Source: Sva-07 sp964651825
Lineage (GTDB): Bacteria > Actinomycetota > Acidimicrobiia > Acidimicrobiales > Ilumatobacteraceae
DNA length: 64,000 bases
Assembly (NCBI GenBank): GCA_964651825.1
Contig: CAZYWK010000011.1
Span: forward strand, 1-64,000
Direction: 5' to 3'
How positions within the stretch are numbered: position 1 is the first letter of the stretch; every line of letters starts with the position of its first letter. A program made the translations under genes and the position numbers. Under the pieces are notes generated by a model, which was not told the origin of the DNA, did no database searches, and saw only the letters and a list, made by a program, of their open reading frames with translations. Positions 17,966-25,324 of this stretch are shown here, in pieces.

Positions 17966-18490
17966 TCAGACGCCGAGCAGTCGGCGCCACTCGCCGGGGT
18001 ACGCGGCCGTGACCGCCGCTGGCGTCATGCGCAGGGTTGCCTCCGGTACGAGATCGGCCACGGCGCGTGCTTCGGCGTAGTGATGGTCGACGAGGCGCAG
18101 TCCTTCGAACATGGTGCGGCGCAGCTCGACGAGCTCCGCCGGCGGCGACTCGTCGTAGCACCCCCAGATCGTGAACGCGATGTTCAGGTCGTGCACGACC
18201 GGCGCCCGTGAGAACAGCGACGCCCGGCGCAGGGCGACACCCAGACAGCCGCGGATCGCATCGTCGACGTTTTCGGGCGCGGTCAGCTTCAACCTCGGAC
18301 GCAGCATCCCGGCGATGCGCAGGGCGAAGCCCTGATCGGGGCCCTGCGCGCCGAGGAGCGGGCCTTCGGGCTGCAAGCCCTCGATGTCGCCCGGCCGTGT
18401 GGGCTCCCAGAGCTCGGGCACGTGCTCGGGCGAGGCGTAGCTGCGTACCGGCTCGGACAGGTCGACGGGGCTGAACTTCGGGACGGCCAT
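17966..18490 (-). CDS. Conserved hypothetical protein
   Basis: A 174-aa soluble protein starting MAVPKFSPVDLSEPVRSYASPEHVPELW. I recognise no catalytic motif, membrane segment or signal peptide. The C-terminal part is rich in Glu, Arg and Ala and probably helical (RRTMFEGLRLVDHHYAEARAV). The ATG at 18490 lies 11 nt from the end of cimA, so it is likely translated from the cimA transcript. I do not know its function. Confidence 0.75.
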   Translation of the reverse strand: MAVPKFSPVDLSEPVRSYASPEHVPELWEPTRPGDIEGLQPEGPLLGAQGPDQGFALRIAGMLRPRLKLTAPENVDDAIRGCLGVALRRASLFSRAPVVHDLNIAFTIWGCYDESPPAELVELRRTMFEGLRLVDHHYAEARAVADLVPEATLRMTPAAVTAAYPGEWRRLLGV

Positions 18491-18501
18491 CGGTGACAGT
18501 T

Positions 18502-20121
18502 CTAGCTGCTGGAGCGGCTCGGGCTGTGGAGCAGGCCGTAGACGAGGCTGTCTTCGAGCGCCCGCCACGACGCTTCGATGATGTTCGGGCTCACACCGAT
18601 CGTGGTCCAGTCACGCTCGCCGTCGCTGGCCGACACGAGCACGCGGGTGGTGGCGCCCGTCGCCGTGCCACCGTCGAGGATGCGCACCTTGAAGTCGGTC
18701 AGGTGGATGGCGGCGATGTCGGGAAGCAGCCCGCCGACCGCCCGCCGCAGGGCGGAGTCGATGGCGTTGACGGGGCCGTTGCCTTCAGCGGTCCACACGC
18801 CGCGCTCGGCATCGTCGCCCTCGCCCACCCACACCTTGACCGTGGCTTCGGTGGTGAACGTGCCGCCGGGCAGCTCGTCGGTGATCACCCGCATCGACTC
18901 GACACGGAAGAACTCCGGCACCACGCCGGCGGCTCGCCGCATCAACAACTCGAGCGAAGCGTCGGCCGCCTCGAAGTGGTAGCCCTCGTGCTCGAGACGC
19001 TTGAGCTCGTCGATCACCTCGTTGATCACGGCGCCGTCCATCTCCAGGCCGATCTCGTCGGCCTTCATCTGGATCGTCGCCCGACCGGCCATCTCCGACA
19101 CGACGAAGCGGGTGCCGTTGCCGACGAGGGTCGGGTCGACGTGCTCGTAGGCGTCCTTGGCCCGCACGATCGCCGACACGTGCAGACCGGCCTTGTGGGC
19201 GAACGCCGACGAGCCGACGTACGGGGCCTGCGGGTTGACGGCGCGGTTGAGCGTCTCGGCCACGTGGTGGCTGACCGCGGTGAGCCGCTCGATGCGGCCC
19301 TCGGGCAGGCAGTCGTAGCCGACCTTGAGCTGCAGGTTCGGGATCACCGTGGTGAGGTTCGTGTTGCCCGTGCGCTCGCCAAGCCCGTTGAGCGTGCCCT
19401 GCACGTGGCGGGCACCGGCGGCCACGGCGGCCATCGAGTTGGCGACCGCGCAGCCCGTGTCGTCGTGGCAGTGGATGCCGATGATCGCGTCGTCGCCCAC
19501 GTGGGCCTTGACGTCGGCGACGATGCGGCCCACCTCGTCGGGCAGCGTGCCGCCGTTGGTGTCGCAGAGCACGAGATGCGAGGCGCCGTTCACCACGGCG
19601 GCCTCGATCGCCCGCAGCGAGAACTCGGGGCTCGCCTTGTAGCCGTCGAAGAAGTGCTCGAGATCGACGAGCACCATGCGCCCTTCGCCGCGCAGGAACT
19701 GCACCGAGTCGGCGATCATCGCCGCGCCCTCCTCGAGGGTGGTCTGCAGCGCTTCGAGCACCTGGTACTCCGAGCTCTTGGCCACGATGCACACCGCCGC
19801 GGTACCGGCCTCGATCAGGTTGTGCAGTGTCGTGTCGTCGTCGACCTTGCCACGGGGCCGCCGGGTCGAGCCGAACGCCACGAGCGTCGACACGTCCAGA
19901 CGCAGCTCGGTGGCGGCGCGGGCGAAGAACTCGATGTCCTTCGGGTTCGCGCCGGGCCAGCCGCCCTCGATGAAGTGCACCCCGAGGAAATCGAGCTGCT
20001 CGGCGATGCGCAGCTTGTCGTCGACCGTGGCCGAGACGCCCTCGACCTGCAGGCCGTCGCGCAACGTGGTGTCGAAGACCTCGACCGTTCCAGCTGCCGT
20101 GGTTCGAGCGGTGGTGCTCAT
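18502..20121 (-). CDS. cimA: (R)-citramalate synthase
   Basis: A 539-aa enzyme of the isopropylmalate/homocitrate synthase superfamily that condenses pyruvate with acetyl-CoA to citramalate, opening the threonine-independent isoleucine route. It has FDTTLRDGLQVEG, HCHDDTGCAVANS, NGLGERTGNTNL and a C-terminal LeuA-type regulatory domain that usually binds the end product. The ATG at 20121 has GGGAG 6 nt upstream. It is preceded by a leader peptide with four consecutive Ile codons and a terminator hairpin, which supports an isoleucine rather than leucine role. LeuCD and LeuB, also in the window, would carry out the next steps. Confidence 0.93.
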   Translation of the reverse strand: MSTTARTTAAGTVEVFDTTLRDGLQVEGVSATVDDKLRIAEQLDFLGVHFIEGGWPGANPKDIEFFARAATELRLDVSTLVAFGSTRRPRGKVDDDTTLHNLIEAGTAAVCIVAKSSEYQVLEALQTTLEEGAAMIADSVQFLRGEGRMVLVDLEHFFDGYKASPEFSLRAIEAAVVNGASHLVLCDTNGGTLPDEVGRIVADVKAHVGDDAIIGIHCHDDTGCAVANSMAAVAAGARHVQGTLNGLGERTGNTNLTTVIPNLQLKVGYDCLPEGRIERLTAVSHHVAETLNRAVNPQAPYVGSSAFAHKAGLHVSAIVRAKDAYEHVDPTLVGNGTRFVVSEMAGRATIQMKADEIGLEMDGAVINEVIDELKRLEHEGYHFEAADASLELLMRRAAGVVPEFFRVESMRVITDELPGGTFTTEATVKVWVGEGDDAERGVWTAEGNGPVNAIDSALRRAVGGLLPDIAAIHLTDFKVRILDGGTATGATTRVLVSASDGERDWTTIGVSPNIIEASWRALEDSLVYGLLHSPSRSSS

Positions 20122-20143
20122 GAACTACTCCCGAGAAATGAAG

Positions 20144-20165
20144 AAGCCGCCCGGAGGGGCGGCTT
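20144..20165 (-). terminator. Attenuator terminator of cimA
   Basis: On the minus strand AAGCCGCCC and GGGCGGCTT form a perfect 9-bp stem with a 4-nt loop, followed by CTTCATTTCT. It lies between the Ile-rich leader peptide and cimA, the position of a transcription-attenuation terminator. Confidence 0.85.
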
Positions 20166-20171
20166 GACGAA

Positions 20172-20190
20172 CACGTGGGTGGGCCACGTG
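20172..20190 (-). promoter_or_regulatory. Pause or alternative hairpin in the cimA leader
   Basis: CACGTGG and CCACGTG form a 7-bp stem around a 5-nt loop just after the leader-peptide stop codon and just before the terminator. In leader-peptide attenuators this place holds the pausing or competing structure; which it is here is inferred. Confidence 0.55.
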
Positions 20191-20192
20191 CT

Positions 20193-20231
20193 CTACGAAA
20201 TGATGATGATGGCGGCGAGTTCGTGCTGCAT
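20193..20231 (-). CDS. Ile-rich leader peptide of cimA
   Basis: The 12-codon open frame reads MQHELAAIIIIS and stops with TAG. Four consecutive Ile codons (ATC ATC ATC ATT) sit right before the stop, where ribosome stalling at low charged tRNA-Ile would favour read-through into cimA. The ATG is 8 nt after a -10 box, so the leader mRNA is itself leaderless. Confidence 0.85.
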   Translation of the reverse strand: MQHELAAIIIIS

Positions 20232-20239
20232 CACGACCC

Positions 20240-20268
20240 ATTCAACACACATCCGCCGCCGGAATCAA
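20240..20268 (-). promoter_or_regulatory. Predicted promoter of the cimA leader
   Basis: On the minus strand TTGATT (-35) and TTGAAT (-10) are separated by 17 nt, and the leader-peptide ATG follows after 8 nt. Confidence 0.7.
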
Positions 20269-20394
20269 CGTTCGAGCGCGTTCGGCTTGTGTACGTCCCT
20301 GTGCATGAACGGTGGGCATCGGGTGGACGACGGAAGGAATCCTGGGGGTAACGGGAAAGTTCCGGGGATAACCCTGTGATTTCGAAAATACCTC

Positions 20395-20423
20395 TTGACC
20401 TGGGGTTTTGCAGCGTCTTTACT
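20395..20423 (+). promoter_or_regulatory. Predicted promoter of the structured RNA
   Basis: TTGACC (-35) and TTTACT (-10) with a 17-nt spacer, preceded by an AT-rich stretch (TTTCGAAAATACC) that stands out in this GC-rich genome. It points into the RNA region and away from both flanking genes. It is the best sigma-70-type promoter I see in the window. Confidence 0.75.
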
Positions 20424-20557
20424 GAGCATCGTTCCGAACAGCGCAAGCGCACCGGGGCGGTGAGGAGGGGGTTTCCGGCTTCGGCAGGAGGTCCAGCCCA
20501 CACCGGCTACGACGCTCAGCGGGAGCGGAGCAGGACAGTGTTCACCGGCCATCTCAG

Positions 20558-20869
20558 ACCGGGTCCTCGGGCAACCGGGGGCAACGGAGAGTCGGCGTCC
20601 GGCGCAGGCAACTGCGGCGGCGTCGGGTCCGACCGGGTCGACGGGTAACCGTCGGCAACGAGGATCCGCTGGTTCGTGTCGGGCGCCTTTCGGGGTGGTC
20701 GGGGCGTGCCGGCGAGGCAACCGGGTCAGCGGGAGACCGCTGGCAACGGCGTCATGGTTCGGAGCCGAAGGATCTGGGGCCACCCCAACTGGCCTCCGTG
20801 AGGACGGTTTCCGATTGGCACCAGGACCGATGGCACGGGCAACCGGGTCAGCGTGAATCGGTGACAACG
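20558..20869 (+). repeat. Four copies of a 28-29-nt hairpin module in the RNA candidate
   Basis: Copies at 20558-20586, 20632-20660, 20720-20748 and 20842-20869 share ACCGGGTC, then a variable stem with a tetraloop, then GGCAACG (GACAACG in the last). Stem bases change between copies but pairing is mostly kept: CCTCGG/CCGGGG, CGACGG/CCGTCG and CAGCGG/CCGCTG. The last copy is imperfect and one base shorter. Confidence 0.75.
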
Positions 20870-21006
20870 GGTTCGGGAGCGGGCAACCGCGACCGGAACC
20901 GAAAAGCGGCATCGCCCGCCACGCCGCAAGGCGAGACGGGCGATGTACTGATCGAGTTGAAGGCTAACGCCCGACGTTCGACCAGTGGTGGATCTGTCCG
21001 AAGAGA

Positions 21007-21061
21007 CGCCCCGGAGGGTGCGCTGCGCAAGCGGCCGCACCGCCGGGGCGCTCTGCTTTTT
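21007..21061 (+). terminator. Rho-independent terminator of the RNA candidate
   Basis: CGCCCCGG pairs with CCGGGGCG, then GGTGCG with CGCACC, then CTGC with GCGG around a GCAA loop, about 18 bp in all. The tail CTCTGCTTTTT follows. The T-run lies only on the plus-strand side. Confidence 0.85.
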
Positions 21062-21118
21062 CAACTGCTCGGCCTCACGGCGAGTCTCCTCGCAAGGATC
21101 GAGGTCGGCCTCGCCCGG

Positions 21119-21139
21119 CCTCGTCGCTGGCGCTTCCCT
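21119..21139. repeat. 21-bp dispersed repeat, copy 1
   Basis: CCTCGTCGCTGGCGCTTCCC plus a following T occurs here and again at 54034-54054, both in short intergenic spacers at gene ends. Function is unknown. Confidence 0.8.
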
Positions 21140-21179
21140 CGGCCGCGCGTTGGACCGGCGATCACGGGTGGGAGACCGG

Positions 21180-22097
21180 TTACCGAACCAGTTCGCACCA
21201 GTCCTTGTACCGGGGCTCTTCGCCGCGGATGGTGCGGTGGTAGGCCTCGGCGATGGCGAGCGTCTTCGGGCCGGGGCAGGGGATCGACCGGTCGTCGACC
21301 GAGCTGATCGAGCTGACCTCGGCGGCGGTGCCGCACACGAACGCCTCCTCCGCGATGTACAGGTCGCTGCGGGCGATGTTGTCGACGACGACCTCGAGGC
21401 CGAGATCGCGGGCGATCGCCATCACCGTGTTCTGCGTGATGCCCTCGAGCGCTCCGGCCGACAGCGGCGGCGTGATGAACTTGCCGTTGCGGGACACGAA
21501 GATGTTCTCGCCCGTGCACTCCGCGACCAGGCCGTTGGGCGCGAGCATGATCGCCTCGTCGTAGCCGGCCTTCAACGCCTCCACCTTGGCCAGCGAGGAG
21601 TTGACGTAGTTGCCGGTGGTCTTCGAGGCCGGCGGCATCGTGTTGTGGTCGTGGCGGGTCCACGACGAGATCTTCATCCGCACGCCCTTGTTGACCGCAT
21701 CGTCGCCGAGGTAGGCACCCCACGGCCAGCATGCGATCGCCACGTCGACGGTGCACGGAAGCGTGTTGAGGCCCATCTCGCCATAGCCGTAGTAGGCGAT
21801 CGGGCGGATGTAGCACGACGCCAGGCCGGTGGACGCGACCGTCTGCTTCGTCGCCTCGATCAGCTCCTCGACCGTGTACGGCAACTCGAAGCCCATGATC
21901 TTGGCCGAGTTGGCGAGCCGCTCGATGTGCTCGGTGAGACGGAACACGGCCGGTCCCTGCGCGGTCTCGTAGGCGCGGATGCCCTCGAACACACCGGTGC
22001 CGTAGTGCAGCGTGTGGGTCAGCACGTGGATCTGGGCCTTGTCCCAGTCGACGAGATCGCCGTTCATCCAGATCTTCGGGGTCGGTGTGATTGGCAT
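21180..22097 (-). CDS. ilvE: Branched-chain amino-acid aminotransferase
   Basis: A 305-aa PLP fold-type IV enzyme that performs the final transamination to leucine, isoleucine and valine. It has KIWMNGDLVDW at the start, HYGTGVFEGIRAY, the region around TTGNYVNSSLAKVEA holding the PLP lysine, and EECTGENIF-like VAECTGENIFV. I start it at the ATG at 22097 (MPITPTPK); the longer frame runs into leuB. It lies 4 nt after the leuB stop, so leuB-ilvE form an operon. Confidence 0.95.
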   Translation of the reverse strand: MPITPTPKIWMNGDLVDWDKAQIHVLTHTLHYGTGVFEGIRAYETAQGPAVFRLTEHIERLANSAKIMGFELPYTVEELIEATKQTVASTGLASCYIRPIAYYGYGEMGLNTLPCTVDVAIACWPWGAYLGDDAVNKGVRMKISSWTRHDHNTMPPASKTTGNYVNSSLAKVEALKAGYDEAIMLAPNGLVAECTGENIFVSRNGKFITPPLSAGALEGITQNTVMAIARDLGLEVVVDNIARSDLYIAEEAFVCGTAAEVSSISSVDDRSIPCPGPKTLAIAEAYHRTIRGEEPRYKDWCELVR

Positions 22098-22101
22098 GAC
22101 G

Positions 22102-23094
22102 TCAGTTTCCCACGCGAGCAGCGATGGAGTCACCCACGTCGGTGGTGCTCCCGGTGACAGGTTCGGCGCAGGCCGCCCGGATGCGGTCGGCGGCGTCGCC
22201 CTCGCCGAGGAAATCGAGCATCAGCGCCGCGCTGAGGATCGCGGCCGTCGGGTTGGCCGTGCCGGTGCCGACGATGTCGGGGGCCGAGCCGTGCACGGGC
22301 TCGAACATCGACGGGCCGGTACGCGCCGGGTTGAGGTTGGCCGACGAGGCGAGGCCGATGCCGCCCGACACGGCACCGCCGAGGTCGGTGAGGATGTCGC
22401 CGAACAGGTTGTCGGTGACCACGACGTCGTAGCGATGCGGGTCGGTGACGAAGTAGATGCATGCCGCGTCGACGTGGTTGTACGCCGTGGTGACCTCGGG
22501 GAACTCGGCGGCGACCTCGTTGAACGTGCGGTCCCACAGCCCACCGGCGAAGGTGAGCACGTTCGTCTTGTGCACCAGCGTGAGGTGTTTGCGCTCGCGG
22601 CCGGCGGCGAGCTCGAACGCGTAGCGGATGCAACGCTCGACGCCCATGCGGGTGTTGACCGACCCCTGGGTGGCCACCTCGTGCGGGGTGCCGGCGCGCA
22701 ATACACCGCCCTCGCCGACGTAGGGGCCCTCGGTGTTCTCGCGGATGACGATGAACTCGTGGGGCTCGGTGGCGCCCGGTGCGGTGCCGACGAACGGGCG
22801 CTGGTTGATGTACAGGTCGAGCTCAAAGCGCATCTTCAGCAACAGCCCGCGCTCGATCACACCCGGCGGCACCTCGGGCGTGCCGACCGCGCCGAGCAGG
22901 ATGCAGTCGAAGGCTCGGAGTGCCTGGAGGGTCTCGTCGGACAGGATCTCCCCGTCGCGCAGGTACCGCTGGCCGCCCAGGTCGAAGTCGGTCGTGGTGA
23001 AGTCGACGCCGGCGCCCCGCATCACCTTGACCGCCTCGGCCGTCACCTCCGGCCCGATCCCGTCGCCCCCGATCACTGCGATGTTGTGTGTCAT
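22102..23094 (-). CDS. leuB: 3-isopropylmalate dehydrogenase
   Basis: A 330-aa NAD-dependent beta-decarboxylating dehydrogenase. It has IAVIGGDGIGPEV at the N-terminus, VIRENTEGPYVGEGG, the catalytic lysine region LVHKTNVL, metal-binding NHVDAACIYFV and TDNLFGDILTDLGG, and EPVHGSAPDI. It oxidises 3-isopropylmalate for leucine and, with CimA, 3-methylmalate for isoleucine. The ATG at 23094 has TAGGAT 8 nt upstream and no ribosome binding site, indicating a leaderless message. It is the first gene of a leuB-ilvE operon. Confidence 0.95.
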   Translation of the reverse strand: MTHNIAVIGGDGIGPEVTAEAVKVMRGAGVDFTTTDFDLGGQRYLRDGEILSDETLQALRAFDCILLGAVGTPEVPPGVIERGLLLKMRFELDLYINQRPFVGTAPGATEPHEFIVIRENTEGPYVGEGGVLRAGTPHEVATQGSVNTRMGVERCIRYAFELAAGRERKHLTLVHKTNVLTFAGGLWDRTFNEVAAEFPEVTTAYNHVDAACIYFVTDPHRYDVVVTDNLFGDILTDLGGAVSGGIGLASSANLNPARTGPSMFEPVHGSAPDIVGTGTANPTAAILSAALMLDFLGEGDAADRIRAACAEPVTGSTTDVGDSIAARVGN

Positions 23095-23102
23095 GGCCGG
23101 CG

Positions 23103-23108
23103 ATCCTA
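23103..23108 (-). promoter_or_regulatory. Predicted -10 box (TAGGAT) of leuB-ilvE
   Basis: TAGGAT on the minus strand ends 8 nt before the leuB ATG. No clear -35 box is visible. Confidence 0.55.
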
Positions 23109-23143
23109 CGAGGACCATCGCCCGCCTGAGGCCGAGCCAGTGA

Positions 23144-24301
23144 TCACGATGGGCGGTCGAGTTGGGCTGCTCCGATGACCGCGCCGGCGAGGCCGGTGAC
23201 TCCGACGAGCCCGAGACCAACGTTCGTGGGCCCGCCGGAGGTGACCGCCGCCATGACGAGCGCGCCGAGCGCCCCCGCGCCGAGCTTGGCGCTGGCGGCG
23301 ACGGTGAACACGCCGGCCCGGGTCGATGCTGCGCTGTGTTCCGTGCGGGTTCGGTAGGTGCCGACGAGCAGCGGAGCGTCGGCGAGGCCGAGGGCGGCGG
23401 CGAGGACGATCATCGCCCACCATGGCGACGCGGCCATCGCGAACACGATGCTGCTGCTGGCGCCGACGGCAACCAGCGTCATTCGGGTCGGGGTGATCGT
23501 GAGGTGTCGGCGGGTCAGCGCCAACGAGCCAGCGAGCGCCCCGACCGCGATGACGGTGGCGAGCACGCCGACCCGTTCGGCGGGCAGCCCACGGACGGCG
23601 AGCGCGGAGGCGAGGCCGAGCTCGAGGCCGCCGAGCCCGGCGCTCAAGACGGTGGTCGCCACCGTGACGGCGCGGAGAGGCCGCGGCGTGACGAGGGCGA
23701 CGATCGCGTCGCGGATTCGGGCCCGGGGTTCGCCGCCGCGAGCATGCCGAGGGATCGACCTCGACGGGCGGGGACTGCGAGCGGCGAACAAGACGGCGAG
23801 CGCGAGCGACGACACGGCGAGCGCGGCGAGCGCGAGCGGTGGATCCCATGCCGCAGTGGCGGTGACGAGGATCGGCGCGGCGAGGCCGGCCACGTTGTAT
23901 CCGGCGCTGTCCCACGCGGCGAGTGAGGTGTGGTCGTCGGACCAGCCCATGATGAGGCTGCTCAAGCCACCGGTGAGGACGGGGGTGCTGAACGACAGCA
24001 CGAAGGCCGCGGCGATCGACGGTGCGGGGCGGAGATCGGCGGCAGCCAGGACCACACACGCCACCGCACTCGCCGTCGCCCCCAACGCGGTGACGGTGAC
24101 GGGTCGGGGCGAACGGTCGAGGGCGCGGCCCATCACAGGGCCGGTGACGAGTTGGGGAAGTGTGGTCGCGGCGATCAGGATCCCGGCCAAACCGGGCCGG
24201 CCGCGGGCGGCGCACCACAGCACGAGCGCCAGCGCCACTCCTTCGGGTTGCACCCTGGCCAGGCTCGCGACCAGCAACACCCGACGATGTAACGTTAACA
24301 T
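23144..24301 (-). CDS. MFS transporter
   Basis: A 385-aa protein with about 12 membrane helices and the motif-A-like loop GPVMGRALDRSPRPVT after helix 2. It is very rich in Ala, Val and Leu with short loops. A basic cytoplasmic loop (RSPRPSRSIPRHARGGEPRARIRD) separates the two halves. The substrate is unknown. Its ATG at 24301 lies 6 nt from the divergent ATG of a CGNR zinc-finger protein, the likely regulator. TAACGT lies 9 nt before its start. Confidence 0.85.
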   Translation of the reverse strand: MLTLHRRVLLVASLARVQPEGVALALVLWCAARGRPGLAGILIAATTLPQLVTGPVMGRALDRSPRPVTVTALGATASAVACVVLAAADLRPAPSIAAAFVLSFSTPVLTGGLSSLIMGWSDDHTSLAAWDSAGYNVAGLAAPILVTATAAWDPPLALAALAVSSLALAVLFAARSPRPSRSIPRHARGGEPRARIRDAIVALVTPRPLRAVTVATTVLSAGLGGLELGLASALAVRGLPAERVGVLATVIAVGALAGSLALTRRHLTITPTRMTLVAVGASSSIVFAMAASPWWAMIVLAAALGLADAPLLVGTYRTRTEHSAASTRAGVFTVAASAKLGAGALGALVMAAVTSGGPTNVGLGLVGVTGLAGAVIGAAQLDRPS

Positions 24302-24316
24302 TTCGATATGACGTTA
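24290..24316. promoter_or_regulatory. Overlapping divergent leaderless promoters
   Basis: TAACGT at 24311-24316 (minus) is 9 nt before the transporter ATG. TAACAT at 24296-24301 (plus) is 6 nt before the CGNR-protein ATG, and an 8-bp palindrome TAACGTTA lies at 24290-24297. Each promoter overlaps the other gene's first codons, so the two genes could be controlled together. Confidence 0.5.
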
Positions 24317-24871
24317 CCGAGCGGTCGATCTCCCGCGGGCGCCGAACGGGCGATCGAGTTGGTCGCCGCGGTGGAAGCCACCGCACCGAATCGCGACCGG
24401 ACCGAGATGCTCCAGGCCGTGGCGGCGGTGCTGGGGCGCTGGAACGATCCGGTCGACGAGCGCTTCACCGAGCAGATCGACGGGATCGTGGCGGTCATCG
24501 GCGAGATCGCTCGGATCATCGACGTCGTCGACATCGACCAGGCGGCGACGGTGCTCAACGGGTGGCTGGCGCAGGCGGGGTCAGCGCCGCGGCTGGTCGA
24601 CGAACCCGGGTGGGGATGGCACTTTCACGTCGAACCAGAGGGAGCGGAATGGCCAGATTGGCTCTTGGCCTCGACCGCGCACGCGCTCGCCGTTGCGCTC
24701 GTCGAGCACGGCCGCCCGGTGTGGGGACGTTGCGCGGCGCCTGGCTGCGGGCGGCCGTTCTTCGACCACGGGCGCCGCGCACCGCAACGGTTCTGCAGCC
24801 CGGCCTGCGCCACCCGCCAGCGCGTCCGCCGCCACCGCGCGGGTCGACTCGGTAGCCTGTCGAGTCCATGA
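24308..24871 (+). CDS. CGNR zinc-finger (ABATE-type) putative regulator
   Basis: A 187-aa protein with a helical ABATE-type domain and a C-terminal zinc finger CAAPGCGRPFFD...RFCSPACATRQRVRRHR, four cysteines in a C-x4-C...C-x3-C layout. The family's usual CGNR tetrapeptide is CATR here. Members are predicted stress-responsive transcription factors. It is divergent from the MFS transporter and overlaps greA by ATGA. Confidence 0.87.
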   Translation: MTLPSGRSPAGAERAIELVAAVEATAPNRDRTEMLQAVAAVLGRWNDPVDERFTEQIDGIVAVIGEIARIIDVVDIDQAATVLNGWLAQAGSAPRLVDEPGWGWHFHVEPEGAEWPDWLLASTAHALAVALVEHGRPVWGRCAAPGCGRPFFDHGRRAPQRFCSPACATRQRVRRHRAGRLGSLSSP

Positions 24872-25317
24872 CGACACCACAGTTGTCCCACAGCGCGTAC
24901 GAGCGCCTCCAGGCCGAGTTCGACGATCTGACCACCCGCGGCCGCATCGAGGTCGCCAACAAGATCGAACGGGCGCGAGAGGAGGGCGATCTCAAGGAGA
25001 ACGCCGGCTACCACGCGGCCAAGGACGAACAGGGCCACATGGAGGGCCGCATCCGCCAGCTCGAGCACCTGCTGGAGAACGCCGAGATCGTCGACGGCGT
25101 GATGATCTACACGGTCGTCTACGACGGCGACAGCGACGACGATGCCGAGCGCTACATGATCGGCAACATGGAAGAGCTCGTCGACGGCGCCGACGTGATC
25201 AGCCCGTCGTCGCCGCTCGGCAGCGCGCTCGACGGTGCCTCGACAGGCGACACCATCACCTACGACGCACCGAACGGCCAGCTCACCGTCCGGGTCATCG
25301 ACGTCGAAGAGGCCTGA
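24868..25317 (+). CDS. greA: Transcription elongation factor GreA
   Basis: A 149-aa protein with an N-terminal coiled coil and a C-terminal FKBP-like domain. The coiled-coil tip has EEGDLKENAGYHAAKDEQ, including D41 and E44, which promote transcript cleavage by backtracked RNA polymerase. The ATG at 24868 overlaps the upstream stop, yet TAGCCT lies 9 nt before it, so it probably also has its own leaderless promoter. Confidence 0.97.
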   Translation: MTTPQLSHSAYERLQAEFDDLTTRGRIEVANKIERAREEGDLKENAGYHAAKDEQGHMEGRIRQLEHLLENAEIVDGVMIYTVVYDGDSDDDAERYMIGNMEELVDGADVISPSSPLGSALDGASTGDTITYDAPNGQLTVRVIDVEEA

Positions 25318-25324
25318 GTCCGCG

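Larger units (their letters stand above)
20430..21061 (+). ncRNA. Candidate large structured noncoding RNA (about 630 nt)
   Basis: A plus-strand unit in the gap between cimA and ilvE, both of which are on the minus strand. It runs from a strong promoter to a long terminator hairpin with a T5 tail. At least eight hairpins end in GNRA tetraloops: 20514-20531 (GGGA), 20565-20580, 20603-20616, 20639-20654 (GTAA), 20727-20742 (GAGA), 20870-20900, 20922-20933 inside a perfect 9-bp helix 20910-20918/20937-20945, and the terminator itself; the others have GCAA. On the minus strand the same loops would not be GNRA. There is no plausible coding frame. I see no RNase P signature (GAAAGTCC) and no tmRNA ends. 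It could belong to a known large RNA class such as GOLLD or ROOL; I cannot confirm this. Confidence 0.7.

Noticed and set aside
20193..20231. His-rich leader in another frame (four CAT codons)
   Set aside because: The same bases read HHHH in a frame that has no early stop and no start at a fitting distance from the promoter; the Ile frame is short, correctly placed and fits the downstream gene.
20558..20869. CRISPR array or integron attC array from the repeated modules
   Set aside because: Repeats vary in sequence, spacing is irregular (74, 88, 122 nt), and no cas or integrase gene is near.
20265..20912. 215-codon minus-strand frame over the RNA region
   Set aside because: Proline- and arginine-rich low-quality translation, no ribosome binding site or family likeness, and it would cover the cimA promoter. 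The region is better explained by RNA structure on the plus strand.
20430..21061. RNase P RNA, tmRNA or SRP RNA
   Set aside because: No GAAAGTCC core of RNase P, no tRNA-like ends or tag frame of tmRNA, and the length and GNRA pattern do not fit SRP RNA.
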